A stretch of 64,000 bases of DNA from Paenibacillus sp. FSL R7-0273 (GCF_000758625.1 NZ_CP009283.1:2677501-2741500); one strand, 5' to 3'. Counted from the first letter of the stretch, positions 1-8,820 are shown. Notes: generated by a model from the letters alone, not told the origin. Program-made: numbers and translations.

Positions 1-2
1 AT

Positions 3-464
3 ATAGAACTTGATCATTTTAAATTAGACGGTGACTACTCCTTCCAGCATGTTAAAAAAGGTATTGTGCGTAATAGTGTGATCTTATCAAAAGATGCCTT
101 TTGGAATACAGAGGATATTACGGTCTATGATTCGGTTTTAGAGGGCGAGTACCTAGGTTGGTATTCCAAAAATTTAAAACTGGTTAACTGTAAAATTATT
201 GGCACACAGCCCTTATGTTATGCAGAGAACCTTATCCTTGAAAACTGCGAAATGATTGATACGGACTTGTCTTTCGAGTATTCGACTGTACATGCAACCA
301 TTTTAAACACCATAGACAGCGTTAAGAATCCAATCAGCGGTATGATCAGGGCAGAAGGTATTAGAGAACTCATTTTAGACGATCCAGAGCTTGATTTTTC
401 CAGTACACAAATTAATACCGGGATAGACACTAAGGAATTAGAGGAGGCCATCCTTGAAGTATGA
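3..464 (+). CDS. DUF3737 family protein, C-terminal part
   Basis: The reading frame is open to the left edge, so the start and N-terminal half lie outside the window; about 153 codons are visible. The repeated pattern of short hydrophobic/Asn-Cys strands (segments like LVNCKIIG and LILENCEMI) is the signature of a right-handed parallel beta-helix and resembles the DUF3737 family, whose members share LLSKDAFWN and EGEYLGW-type segments as seen here. The family has no established biochemical role. The gene ends 11 bp inside the following C-S lyase gene, so the two are probably translationally coupled. Family assignment rests on remembered sequence resemblance; function unknown. Confidence 0.75.
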   Translation: MELDHFKLDGDYSFQHVKKGIVRNSVILSKDAFWNTEDITVYDSVLEGEYLGWYSKNLKLVNCKIIGTQPLCYAENLILENCEMIDTDLSFEYSTVHATILNTIDSVKNPISGMIRAEGIRELILDDPELDFSSTQINTGIDTKELEEAILEV

Positions 465-1626
465 ATTTGATCAGTTAATCAACAGAAGAAATACAAATAG
501 CGTGAAATGGGATTCTACTCCAGAAAATATCTTGCCCATGTGGCTAGCGGATATGGATTTCCGGACAGCAACTCCAATCATTCAGGCACTCGAAAAGCGA
601 GTCCAGCATGGAATTTTCGGTTATGCCAGTATCCCAGATGCTTATTATGAAGCAGAGGTGAGTTGGTGTGTGAAGAGACATGCTTTCAAAATAAAGAAAG
701 AATGGATAGAAGTCACTACGGGCGTTATTCCAGCGCTTTCGGCGATTGTGAAGGCTTTTACAGAACCTGGAGATAAGGTGCTGATTCAATCCCCTGTCTA
801 CAATTACTTTAACAGTTCTATTATAAATAACCGCTGTGATGTTATTCGTAATGAACTGAAGTACAATGGGGCGTCATATGAAATTGATTTTGAAGATTTT
901 GAACGGAAGGCCGCAGACGAAAAAGTGAAGATGTTCATCCTTTGCAATCCTCATAACCCTGTTGGAAGAGTGTGGACCAGCAGTGAGTTGCTGCGCGTAG
1001 GTGAAATATGTTTGAAACATAATGTCCTTGTTGTTGTTGATGAAATTCACCGGGACCTGATCTATAGAGGGAGCAAACATATTCCGTTTGCATCAATGAA
1101 TGAAGCATTTTTGATGAATTCCATCACCTGCACAGCTCCCAGTAAACCTTTTAACCTTGCCGGCCTCAAAACATCAAATATTATCGTGGCCAATGAGGAA
1201 TACAGAAAAAAAGTAAACCGGTCGCTCAACGATAATGAAGCCATTGAACCAAATGCTTTTGGAATTGAAGCCCTGATTGCTGCCTACAATCAGGGAGAAG
1301 AGTGGCTGGATCAATTAATGGATTATCTTCAAGGGAACCGGGATACCTTAATCTCATTTATCAATGAGCGTATTCCACAACTGAAGGTCATTATTCCTGA
1401 AGCTACTTATCTGGTCTGGATGGATTGCAGCAGTCTTGGTATCGGCTCTGAAGAGCTCTGCAACAAGATTTTTGAAGAAGGCTTCCTAAGAATCAACAAT
1501 GGTCATACCTATGGTGATACAGGTGATGGTTTTATCCGGATGAATATTGCTTGCCCGAGAGCTTTATTGATAGAGGGACTGGAGAGGTTAGAACGTGTTG
1601 TGAAATCATTACATTTGAACAACTGA
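454..1626 (+). CDS. MalY/PatB-type PLP-dependent C-S lyase (cystathionine beta-lyase-like)
   Basis: Fold-type I PLP enzyme of 390 aa, the usual size of the MalY/PatB group, which cleaves the C-S bond of cystathionine or cysteine conjugates to thiol, pyruvate and ammonia in the cytoplasm. Visible hallmarks: the WDSTPENILPMW N-terminal region (family: MWVADMDF), NPHNPVGR near residue 165, DEIHRD with the PLP-binding Asp at about 196, and the Schiff-base lysine in APSKPFNLAG at about 231. The start is TTG at 454, placed 6 nt after a GAGGAGG ribosome site inside the end of the DUF3737 gene. A lipoprotein flavodoxin follows 15 bp downstream, so co-transcription is likely. Cystathionine lyase versus another C-S substrate cannot be decided. 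Confidence 0.9.
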   Translation: MKYEFDQLINRRNTNSVKWDSTPENILPMWLADMDFRTATPIIQALEKRVQHGIFGYASIPDAYYEAEVSWCVKRHAFKIKKEWIEVTTGVIPALSAIVKAFTEPGDKVLIQSPVYNYFNSSIINNRCDVIRNELKYNGASYEIDFEDFERKAADEKVKMFILCNPHNPVGRVWTSSELLRVGEICLKHNVLVVVDEIHRDLIYRGSKHIPFASMNEAFLMNSITCTAPSKPFNLAGLKTSNIIVANEEYRKKVNRSLNDNEAIEPNAFGIEALIAAYNQGEEWLDQLMDYLQGNRDTLISFINERIPQLKVIIPEATYLVWMDCSSLGIGSEELCNKIFEEGFLRINNGHTYGDTGDGFIRMNIACPRALLIEGLERLERVVKSLHLNN

Positions 1627-1641
1627 AATGGGGGAGAACGC

Positions 1642-2385
1642 TTGAAAACAGTATTAACGTCTATATTTTCGTTGCTGATGTTATTTTCTCTGGCCGCCTG
1701 TGGGAGTGGTAATAGCACTGAAACGGTAAGTAGCACTGAAGTTAGCCTGCCATCGACAGCCCCAACCTCTGCCCCGGCCGGGGCCGGAAGTAGCGAGTCC
1801 AGTGGAGAACAACAGCCGGAAGGTGGAAACGGTAAAACGCTTATAGCCTATTTCTCCCGCGTGGGAACTTCCTCCCTCAGCGAAGACGTAGATGCCGTCA
1901 CTTCTGCGAGCTTAAGAATTGGCGATGAAGGATGGATTGGAAATACAGAAGTGGTTGTAGATATGGTACAGAATGTTGTTGAAGGCGATGAGTTCCAGAT
2001 TGTTACAGTCGAACCCTACCCTGGGGATTACGAAGAAACGACAGATTTGGCGCTGGAGGAGCAAAAGGCGGACGCTAGACCGGAACTGGCAACCCATGTA
2101 GAAAATATGGATGAGTATGATGTGATATTCCTTGGTTATCCCAATTGGTGGGGGACGATACCAATGCCCGTATATACATTTTTAGAGGAATATGATTTCT
2201 CCGGAAAAACCATCATTCCTTTCATCACTCACGATGGTAGTCGTCTTGGACGAAGTGTTAACGACATCCGCGAGCTTACTCCTGGGGCTACTATTTTAGA
2301 GGGTCTTGCCGTTCACGGAAATCGTGTAGAAGATGCACAAGATGAAGTGGACGCATGGTTACAAGAAATTGGGTACTTGAATTGA
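1642..2385 (+). CDS. Lipoprotein with flavodoxin-like domain
   Basis: A 247-residue exported protein. Residues 1-20 form a lipoprotein signal ending LFSLAAC with Cys20 as the lipidation site; residues about 21-62 are a Ser/Thr/Pro/Gly-rich linker; from about 64 the sequence LIAYFSRVGTSS begins a flavodoxin fold with the phosphate-binding loop, and GYPNWWGTIPMPVYTFLEEYDF is typical of the flavodoxin_4 group (quoted in part only to mark the FMN loop). It should bind FMN on the outer face of the membrane and act as a one- or two-electron carrier. TTG start at 1642 follows GGGGGAG. It lies between the C-S lyase and a DUF4405 membrane protein, which could be its membrane electron partner (inference). 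Confidence 0.85.
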   Translation: MKTVLTSIFSLLMLFSLAACGSGNSTETVSSTEVSLPSTAPTSAPAGAGSSESSGEQQPEGGNGKTLIAYFSRVGTSSLSEDVDAVTSASLRIGDEGWIGNTEVVVDMVQNVVEGDEFQIVTVEPYPGDYEETTDLALEEQKADARPELATHVENMDEYDVIFLGYPNWWGTIPMPVYTFLEEYDFSGKTIIPFITHDGSRLGRSVNDIRELTPGATILEGLAVHGNRVEDAQDEVDAWLQEIGYLN

Positions 2386-2409
2386 GTACGTTAATACAAG
2401 GGGGTGAAC

Positions 2410-3084
2410 TTGATAAAACCCAAAATGATCATTCGATTATCTATCGATACCCTTATGACTGTGTTGTTTATAATCATGATGGCTTATCGTTTGACGGGTA
2501 ATACTGCCCATGAATGGACGGGCATGACTTTATTCACCCTGTTTATCATTCATAATGTACTGAACTTGAATTGGTATAAGGCCATTTTTAAAGGGAAATA
2601 TTCGGTAGTTCGTGTCATTCGTACTGCGGTCAATCTTTTGCTCTTACTCGCTATGGTGGGCATGATGGTGAGTGGACTTATCATCTCACAAACCGTTTTT
2701 TCCTTGATTCCATTCATAGGTATTGATTTTGGCCGAAAGCTGCATCATTTGTCAGCCTACTGGGGATTTATACTGATGTCCATTCATCTTGGGCTACACT
2801 GGGTGATGATTATGGGGGCAGCACGGAGGATGAGAAAAAGTCCAAAAGCAACTAGGACACTGGTTCTCAGCCTTCGCCTGATTGCTGCAATTATTGCTGG
2901 CTATGGCTTGTACGCTTTTTTCAAGAGGGAAATTGGTCAATATCTGGTCTTATACTATTCGTATTCCTTCTGGGATTATGAGCAGCTGGCTGTACTCTTT
3001 TTCATAGATTTTATAACCATCATGGGACTATGTGTCTTTATTACGTACTACGTTATGAAGCGCGTTCAAAAAAGCAAAAGGTAA
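2410..3084 (+). CDS. DUF4405 multi-helix membrane protein (cytochrome b-like)
   Basis: About 224 aa with five or six hydrophobic helices. His residues sit in helices in the pattern of DUF4405/cytochrome b561-like proteins (HEWTGM, IHNVLNLNWY, KLHHLSAYWG, HLGLHW), compatible with haem or quinone binding. I place the start at TTG 2410 because the ribosome site AAGGGGG ends at 2404; the in-frame GTG at 2404 would overlap that site. It lies 24 bp after the lipoprotein flavodoxin, and paired membrane-anchored flavodoxin and DUF4405 protein suggests an extracytoplasmic electron-transfer pair. That partnership is inference; the DUF4405 family has no proven reaction. Confidence 0.75.
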   Translation: MIKPKMIIRLSIDTLMTVLFIIMMAYRLTGNTAHEWTGMTLFTLFIIHNVLNLNWYKAIFKGKYSVVRVIRTAVNLLLLLAMVGMMVSGLIISQTVFSLIPFIGIDFGRKLHHLSAYWGFILMSIHLGLHWVMIMGAARRMRKSPKATRTLVLSLRLIAAIIAGYGLYAFFKREIGQYLVLYYSYSFWDYEQLAVLFFIDFITIMGLCVFITYYVMKRVQKSKR

Positions 3085-3194
3085 TTCTTATTCGGGCATA
3101 AGGGGGGATAGCTGAAGGTGTTGTTGTAAAGCATAAAACTTAAGATGAACGAAACAAAAAATAAATCAAACTTATAAATGAAAGAGGTTAAATA

Positions 3195-4328
3195 ATGAAC
3201 GCAAAATATACCAAGCTACTTGAAACCCTTACCCTTAACAATGGAATCACCCTTAGAAATCGAGTGGTTATGTCGCCGATGACTACCTGGGCCAGTAATG
3301 ACGATTACACGATTTCAGATGAAGAAGTGAAATATTATCAAAAAAGAGTAAAGGGTGTTGGTCTGGTTATTACGGGATGTACGCATGTCCAACCCAATGG
3401 TATAGGTTTTACACATGAATTTGCAGCTTATGACGATACATTTATTCCGAGTTTACGGAAATTGGCGGCTGCAGCGAAAAGTGGCGGAGCTCCTGCAGTA
3501 CTTCAGATCTTCCACGCAGGGAACAAGGCGCTGCCGATGCTGACTCCAAATGGAGATGTAGTAAGTTCCAGCGCTGTCGAGACTGAAGCTACAGCATTTG
3601 CTCCTTCCGTTACACCGAGAGCTCTTTCACACGATGAAATACTGGAAGTGATTCATGCGTTTGGAGAAACAACAAGACGTGCCATTGAGGCAGGATTTGA
3701 CGGCGTTGAGATTCATGGCGCACATGGATTTTTACTACAGAACTTCTTTTCGCCATTCTTCAACAGACGTGAAGATCAATGGGGAGGTTCATTAGAGAAT
3801 CGCTTGCGGTTCCCGTTAGCAGTCATTCAGGAAATGAAAGCAGTAATTCAAAAGCATGCAACAAAACCGTTTATTTTCGGGTACCGGATTTCTCCTGACG
3901 AACCCATGGAAGGTGGTCTGCGAATGAAGGATACCTACACATTGATTGACCGTATGATTGAAGAGGGTGTGGATTATGTACATGCTTCACTCGTAGATGC
4001 ACGCTCGTCAAAGCCGGTTGATAGTCAGGACGAAAAAACTTACCTTGAATTACTTGTGGAGCATGTAAACGGCAGATTGCCTCTATTGGCTGCTGGTTCT
4101 ATGGTGACTCCAGATGATGTTGCAGCAGCATTAGACAAAGGTCTAACCTTGGCAGCGGTTGGACATGGGTTAATCATGAATCCAGACTGGGTGGAAAAGA
4201 TTGAAAATGGAAAAGAAGCTGAACTTGAGACTGCCATTAAGATTTCAAAAGTAAGTGAGCTTGAACTTCCGGAAAAACTTTGGAATGCAATTCAGGCTTC
4301 GGGCCCATGGTTTAAGATTGAAGACTAA
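3195..4328 (+). CDS. NADH-dependent flavin oxidoreductase, old yellow enzyme family
   Basis: A 377-residue TIM-barrel flavoenzyme of the OYE/NADH:flavin oxidoreductase family, which binds FMN and reduces activated C=C bonds of enones and similar electrophiles. Recognisable parts: the NRVVMSPMTTW N-terminal FMN loop, QIFHAGNKA in the barrel, GVEIHGAHGFLLQ followed by NRREDQWGGSLENR, and AAGSMVTPDD near the phosphate site. Start ATG 3195 follows GAAAGAGG. It opens a run of redox genes (quinone reductase, two SDRs) on the same strand with short gaps, probably one operon. The single-domain form lacks the Fe-S and FAD domains that the relative at 52309-54243 has. Natural substrate unknown. Confidence 0.92.
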   Translation: MNAKYTKLLETLTLNNGITLRNRVVMSPMTTWASNDDYTISDEEVKYYQKRVKGVGLVITGCTHVQPNGIGFTHEFAAYDDTFIPSLRKLAAAAKSGGAPAVLQIFHAGNKALPMLTPNGDVVSSSAVETEATAFAPSVTPRALSHDEILEVIHAFGETTRRAIEAGFDGVEIHGAHGFLLQNFFSPFFNRREDQWGGSLENRLRFPLAVIQEMKAVIQKHATKPFIFGYRISPDEPMEGGLRMKDTYTLIDRMIEEGVDYVHASLVDARSSKPVDSQDEKTYLELLVEHVNGRLPLLAAGSMVTPDDVAAALDKGLTLAAVGHGLIMNPDWVEKIENGKEAELETAIKISKVSELELPEKLWNAIQASGPWFKIED

Positions 4329-4352
4329 AAGATAACTGCAGGGAGATTTATT

Positions 4353-4943
4353 ATGAAGACACTAGTAGTAATAGCTCATCCGCGAACAGATTCGTTGACA
4401 TGGAGCTTGACAAAAAAGATGGTCGAAGGATTATCACACAGTGGACATAAATATGAAATATTAGATTTGTATGCTGAAAATTTCAATCCGCTTTTGCAAC
4501 CGATTGATGAACCCGATTTTGGGAATTCTGATAAAGGGTATTCGAAAGAAGTCCAGCGAGAGATGGAACGTATTAAGAGGCATGATGCAATTATTTTTGT
4601 TTTCCCTGTATGGTGGCACAGCACACCTGCGATATTAAAAGGCTACATTGATCGGGTATTCAATAATGGTTTCGCATATGGGACAAACAAATTGCCGATT
4701 GAAAAGATAAGATGGATTGCCATTGCCGCGGATTCAAGATATGGATTCAAAAAACGAGGATATCAATTAATGATGGAGCACCATCTAAATATCGGAATTG
4801 CGGATTATGTTGGTGTGCCCGATTCAGAGATTCACTTTCTGTATAATTCCCTGGGTGGCGAAAATGTCCAATCGAATGATGAATTAACTGCTCATTTTGA
4901 ACAACTGCACTCCGATGCTTATGCAATAGGAAAAGATTTTTAA
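4353..4943 (+). CDS. Flavodoxin-fold NAD(P)H:quinone oxidoreductase
   Basis: A 196-residue protein beginning KTLVVIAHPRTDSLT, the N-terminal strand and phosphate loop of the NQO/MdaB/KefF flavodoxin-like family. FVFPVWWHSTPAILKGYIDRVF is the family's active-site segment (only its WWHSTPA core is diagnostic here). Members use FAD or FMN to reduce quinones by two electrons and limit oxidative cycling. It starts 24 bp after the OYE gene with a GGGAG ribosome site, and an SDR follows. The two reductases together suggest defence against electrophiles or quinones. No regulator gene lies next to them in the window. Confidence 0.88.
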   Translation: MKTLVVIAHPRTDSLTWSLTKKMVEGLSHSGHKYEILDLYAENFNPLLQPIDEPDFGNSDKGYSKEVQREMERIKRHDAIIFVFPVWWHSTPAILKGYIDRVFNNGFAYGTNKLPIEKIRWIAIAADSRYGFKKRGYQLMMEHHLNIGIADYVGVPDSEIHFLYNSLGGENVQSNDELTAHFEQLHSDAYAIGKDF

Positions 4944-4988
4944 TGGCTTATTTTTAAAGTTTAATCATGTTTAACGAGAGAGGATGTT

Positions 4989-5735
4989 ATGTATATGTCC
5001 GATATCCAAGATAAGATTGTAATTATTACAGGTGCCTCCAGTGGCATTGGTGAAGCAACTGCAAAAGAACTGGCATCGAAGGGAGCTAAGTTGGTTCTTG
5101 CGGCTCGACGCGAAGATCGTTTGCAAAAGCTGCAGCAGGAGATCGAAAATAACGGTGGACAGGCTGTTTATAAAGTGACGGATGTTGCCTCCCATGAACA
5201 AATGGAAGAGTTAGCCGAGTACACTCTTAAAGAGTTTGGAAAAATAGATGTATTGGTCAACAATGCAGGAGTAATGCCGCTATCCCCTGTTCATGAGAAG
5301 AAAATTAATGAATGGAATGCAATGATTGACATTAATATCAAAGGTGTACTGTTTGGGATTGCTGCTGTTCTTCCATCGATGAGAGAACGCAAACTAGGGC
5401 ATATCATTAACGTTTCCTCTATTGCAGGCCACTTAGTATTCCCTGCCAGTGCCATATATAGTGGTACAAAATTTGCTGTGCGTGCCATTACTGAAGGCCT
5501 CCGTATCGAGGAGTGCGGCAACAATATTCGTACGACCATTATTTCGCCGGGATCTATTGACACTGAATTAACTCAAGCCATTTCAGGTGTGGATTTAAAG
5601 TCTGCTATTGATGAGGATATGAAAATTGCAATAAAGCCGTCCAGCATTGCTCGTGCCATTGCTTTTGCCATTGAACAACCGGCAGATGTAGCTGTTAATG
5701 AAATGATTGTTCGTCCAACTATTCAACAACTCTAA
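4989..5735 (+). CDS. Classical short-chain dehydrogenase/reductase
   Basis: A 248-residue SDR. TGASSGIG near residue 15 is the dinucleotide-binding glycine motif, NNAG marks the central strand, and the Ser-Tyr-Lys catalytic set is visible as VSSIAG and YSGTKFA. The arginines after the second strand (AARRED) favour NADPH. The ATG at 4989 follows GAGAGG by about 6 nt; a second ATG two codons later is equally possible. It lies between the quinone reductase and a second SDR, all co-directional. This type of SDR reduces small ketones or aldehydes; the substrate cannot be told from sequence. Confidence 0.9.
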   Translation: MYMSDIQDKIVIITGASSGIGEATAKELASKGAKLVLAARREDRLQKLQQEIENNGGQAVYKVTDVASHEQMEELAEYTLKEFGKIDVLVNNAGVMPLSPVHEKKINEWNAMIDINIKGVLFGIAAVLPSMRERKLGHIINVSSIAGHLVFPASAIYSGTKFAVRAITEGLRIEECGNNIRTTIISPGSIDTELTQAISGVDLKSAIDEDMKIAIKPSSIARAIAFAIEQPADVAVNEMIVRPTIQQL

Positions 5736-5767
5736 AAACATTAAAAAGTATATTGGAGGAAATAAAG

Positions 5768-6604
5768 ATGACAAATAAAAAAGTATGGTTTATTACAGGT
5801 GCAGGACGCGGTATGGGTGTAGATATTGCAAAGGCCGCTCTGGCAGCCGGTCATCAGGTTGTCGCAACAGGCCGTAACACAGACAAGGTTACTCAAGCAA
5901 TCGGAGCGTCGGACAATCTTTTGGTCGTTCAACTTGATGTGACCAAACTGTCAGATGCTGAGACAGCTGTCAAGGCAGCTACAGATAAATTTGGTCGTAT
6001 TGATGTATTAGTTAATAACGCTGCTAACTTCTATGCGGGTTACTTTGAAGAATTAAGCCCGGCTCAGATTGAGAAACAGATTAACACTAATCTAATCGGT
6101 CCGATGAATGTTACACGAGCTGTGCTGCCTGTCATGCGTAAAGCTCGCTCTGGTCACATTATCTCGATTTCTTCGCTTGCCGGTCTAATTGGTCAAGAGT
6201 TCTGTGCTGCATATGCTGCTTCCAAGTTCGGTCTCGAAGGTTGGATGGAGTCTTTACGCTTTGACGTGGAGCCTTTTGGTATTCATACCACTATCGTTGA
6301 GCCTGGTTTCTTCCGAACTGAGCTACTGGAACCAGAGTCAACCAATTGGCCAGAGCTGAGCATCGATGACTATGCTGAGCGTACGAAACAGACTCGAGCT
6401 ATTTGGGAGTCCATGAACGGTAAGCAAGGTGGCGATCCAACGAAGCTTGCAAAAGCACTCCTTACCATTGCAAGCGAGAAGAAGCCGCCACTACGTTGGA
6501 TTGCTGGTGCAGATGGGATTGCAGCTTATGAGCAAAAGCTGGTGGAACTTCAGGAACAGATTAATGCTTATCGTGACCTGTCGACTAGCCTTTCGTACGA
6601 ATAA
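5768..6604 (+). CDS. Short-chain dehydrogenase/reductase
   Basis: A 278-residue SDR with TGAGRGMG at the N-terminus, NNAAN in the central strand and the catalytic ISSLAG and YAASKFG motifs. The longer form with a C-terminal extension and the VEPGFFRTELL segment resembles the group annotated as oxidoreductases acting on lipid or steroid-like ketones. I use ATG 5768, which is 7 nt after the GGAGGA site; the in-frame TTG at 5753 overlaps that ribosome site and is unlikely. It is the last gene of the redox run. It is not a close copy of the SDR before it, so these are two separate acquisitions rather than a tandem duplication (impression by eye). Confidence 0.9.
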   Translation: MTNKKVWFITGAGRGMGVDIAKAALAAGHQVVATGRNTDKVTQAIGASDNLLVVQLDVTKLSDAETAVKAATDKFGRIDVLVNNAANFYAGYFEELSPAQIEKQINTNLIGPMNVTRAVLPVMRKARSGHIISISSLAGLIGQEFCAAYAASKFGLEGWMESLRFDVEPFGIHTTIVEPGFFRTELLEPESTNWPELSIDDYAERTKQTRAIWESMNGKQGGDPTKLAKALLTIASEKKPPLRWIAGADGIAAYEQKLVELQEQINAYRDLSTSLSYE

Positions 6605-6762
6605 CCATTACTTGATCTAATGAATAATGCTTTCAAGAAATCAATACGTGGATCAAATTTCAAAACTTGATCAAGCAAAAAGTCTGTTCTTCTCAGATTA
6701 CGATAATTTTAACAGTGTTAGGGAAAAACACAAGGAAACACTTGATTTCATTTCTTTCAAGC

Positions 6763-6809
6763 AGGACAACTCCATGGTGAGTGATACACCTTGAGTTGTC
6801 CTTTTTTTG
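6763..6809 (+). terminator. Rho-independent terminator after the redox gene run
   Basis: A 10-bp perfect stem (AGGACAACTC at 6763-6772 with GAGTTGTCCT at 6793-6802) is extended inside by a partial CCATGGTG/CACCTT pairing and followed by a seven-T run. It lies 160 bp after the second SDR and ends the operon before the TVP38-family gene. Confidence 0.85.
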
Positions 6810-6911
6810 TGGTTTCTGGATTTCTTTGCTGAAGATATGCTAGAATGTTTTGTTGCTTGTTGTGAAGTGACTTGCGCAGGTGGCATTACCAATGAATTGG
6901 AGAGAAGAGAT

Positions 6912-7547
6912 TTGAAAAAATGGGTACTGCTTAGTGTGAATATATTTATTATAGTGATCATCTTAGTGAAAAAAGACATGTTATATGCATGGATCAGTGC
7001 GAATAATACAGCATACTTTCCTCTGGTATTTATTATGGTGACGATGCTTGCTATTTTCCCCTTTATTCCCTTTGGTATTATCGGTGGCCTAATGGGAGCG
7101 AAATATGGTCTAGTCTGGGGGAGTATTGTAAACATAGCTGCATCAACACTAGCCTCAATAATTGTTTATGTTTTGGCTACTACCATTTTACATACATGGG
7201 GAAGCCGGTTGCTCATTAAGTATTCGTTCGTGGAGAAGCTGCAAGTAATGATTAGTCGCCATCTGTTCTGGACTGTGCTTATAGCACGAATCATTCCTAT
7301 TTTCCCGGCTGTTGCAATTAATGTGTATGCTGGCGTATTTAAACTTAGATTTAGCATATTTATACTTGCTACGTTATTAGGTAAGATTCCAGCTATGCTT
7401 GTTTTTGCCTACGTAGGGGATGGAATTTGGTCCAACAAATCCAATTGGACACAGATTATTTTAATTTATGGTGCGTTCTTGCTGTTTTTATTTCTGATTT
7501 ATCGAATTGGAGGTTTATTTAGTATAAAAAAAGGGAAGAGAATATAA
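6912..7547 (+). CDS. TVP38/TMEM64 (DedA-superfamily) membrane protein
   Basis: About 211 aa with five to six hydrophobic helices. The central FIPFGIIGGLMGAKYG and the ARIIPIFPAVAINVYAG region are the re-entrant/VTT signature of the TVP38/TMEM64 and DedA families, implicated in lipid scrambling or undecaprenyl-phosphate recycling in other bacteria. I choose TTG 6912 as start because TTGGAGAGAAGAG lies just upstream; the frame is open further left to 6807, but that stretch runs into the terminator and has no ribosome site. Monocistronic, bounded by a terminator upstream and a repeat-bearing gap downstream. Confidence 0.8.
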   Translation: MKKWVLLSVNIFIIVIILVKKDMLYAWISANNTAYFPLVFIMVTMLAIFPFIPFGIIGGLMGAKYGLVWGSIVNIAASTLASIIVYVLATTILHTWGSRLLIKYSFVEKLQVMISRHLFWTVLIARIIPIFPAVAINVYAGVFKLRFSIFILATLLGKIPAMLVFAYVGDGIWSNKSNWTQIILIYGAFLLFLFLIYRIGGLFSIKKGKRI

Positions 7548-7605
7548 TTCTATTCATTACATTAGTCTGCACTTGGTGACAGCGAGGCTGTTACTACAAG
7601 GAAAA

Positions 7606-7681
7606 TGACACAATAGTTACCCTGTTAGAACCGAGTGACACAAAAGTTATTCCTAAAGGAGAAAATGACACAAAGATTACC
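7606..7681 (+). repeat. Three TGACACAA-type direct repeats phased at exactly 30 bp
   Basis: Copies TGACACAATAGTTACC (7606), TGACACAAAAGTTATT (7636) and TGACACAAAGATTACC (7666) start exactly 30 bp apart. The intervening bases also share CTAAAGGA-like text before or after copies 2 and 3. Multiple terminal repeats of this kind are known at the ends of some insertion sequences (IS21 family), but no transposase lies here, so this may be a remnant end marking the left border of the accessory island. A regulator-binding array for the gene that starts at 7704 is the alternative. Confidence 0.6.
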
Positions 7682-7703
7682 TCTCTAAAGGAAGGCTCAA
7701 ATC

Positions 7704-8303
7704 ATGTTTGAACCATATCTGGGCGGTAAAATTGAAAGAAATGACTGGAGGCATTCAATTTTCACAGACTTGAGGTCGGGAAATTCTGACTTTTTCAAAA
7801 GCAAAATGAGTTATGTTGATGGTTTCAGTTACAACGGTCCTTTTTTCGTTTCATGTGACCACGGATGTTTTCATGACGCGGGCAATCATGGCTTAGGAGT
7901 CATAAATACTGGTTGCGATACAGGTGTTTTTGGAGAAAAAGGGGAGGAAATTGAAAAGCAATTCAAACGCCATGATGTTAACAATAAATGTATTGAATGG
8001 ATTAAAAGTTCTGATATGGTGTTCTTCTGGACAGATAAAAGAGACGCCTATGGAAGCATTACTGAGATTGGAATTGCTCATTCGCTAAACAAGCCGATTT
8101 TTATAGGAATATCAAATCAACTCGAAAATGCAGAGGATATGTGGTTTCCATTTAATCTTGCTAATTATTTCTCATTTGAAGAAACAGCGATTGATGCCTG
8201 GAATAAATTTGTAACACTAAAATCTAAATTAAGTAAAAACAAGAATCTTATCGATGATCATGCCAATGCTTGGCTTTTCTGTATTGAAGGCATGGCTTAT
8301 TGA
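7704..8303 (+). CDS. Nucleoside 2-deoxyribosyltransferase-like protein
   Basis: A 199-residue protein. YGSITEIGIAHSLNKPIFIG contains the core helix of nucleoside 2-deoxyribosyltransferase-like domains, where the Glu of TEIG is the usual nucleophile, preceded by SSDMVFFWTD, the equivalent of the strand and D-x-x-D/E segment. The N-terminal third (CDHGCFHDAGNHG) is a Cys/His-rich stretch that I do not recognise and could bind metal. Start ATG 7704 follows AAAGGAAGG. The family exchanges bases on deoxynucleosides; many divergent members in accessory regions have unknown or NAD/nucleotide-related roles. The C-terminus runs into an orphan fragment in another frame, so the natural end may be lost. 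Confidence 0.65.
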   Translation: MFEPYLGGKIERNDWRHSIFTDLRSGNSDFFKSKMSYVDGFSYNGPFFVSCDHGCFHDAGNHGLGVINTGCDTGVFGEKGEEIEKQFKRHDVNNKCIEWIKSSDMVFFWTDKRDAYGSITEIGIAHSLNKPIFIGISNQLENAEDMWFPFNLANYFSFEETAIDAWNKFVTLKSKLSKNKNLIDDHANAWLFCIEGMAY

Positions 8304-8679
8304 AGTAAGAGACCCATGCCGGATCTACGGTCGTACTGAAGTAGGAGATGAGTATCTCGGAAAGCTGCTTTCAAAAGCTCCAGAAAAAGAAGGTATGTGG
8401 CCTTATAAGGAAGTATGTGAAGCATTGGAGGAGATCTCACCATCTGGAGTTCGAACGGGGTTACTTTTGGAAATTATAAGTTCTCGGGGATTTGAATGGC
8501 ACGATGAAGGTAGAAAACAAGAACGGGAACTGGCTGCAAAGTATCATGATCTGGCAGAACGTTTTTATTTTGAATATCCTTTTGTTGGCAGAGTTCTCGA
8601 AGATATAGCTGAATTTATAAAGGACGAAGCTATTATACAAGATACAGAAGAAGATATTTCAAAAAGAATTGACATTTAA
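8254..8679 (+). pseudogene. Orphan C-terminal gene fragment, function unknown
   Basis: An open frame of about 141 codons overlaps the last 50 bp of the preceding gene in a different frame and has no ribosome site at its only ATG codons. From about 8300 onward it looks like real protein (charged helices, WPYKEVCEALEEI, GFEWHDEGRKQERELAAKYHD, here only cited in part), but it lacks any recognisable beginning. The simplest reading is the 3' end of a larger gene whose front was lost when it was joined to the deoxyribosyltransferase-like gene. I do not recognise the family. A short genuine gene with an unusual start is the alternative. Confidence 0.4.
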
Positions 8680-8820
8680 ATGCTTCTTATATGTATATAA
8701 ATGTTGTTGGATTCTTAATTTATCTACAATACATTCATTTATAACTCGAATAAATTATTATTTTAAATATGTAAGGTGAATGCTGAGAATGTTATATATT
8801 TCATCCTGAATGCCTACATA

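Noticed and set aside
5753..5767. TTG at 5753 as start of the second SDR
   Set aside because: It overlaps the GGAGGA ribosome site; ATG 5768 has correct spacing and begins directly with the SDR fold.
7606..7681. CRISPR array reading of the 30-bp-phased repeats
   Set aside because: Only about 16 bp are repeated, with three degenerate copies and 14-bp intervals; no cas genes are near.
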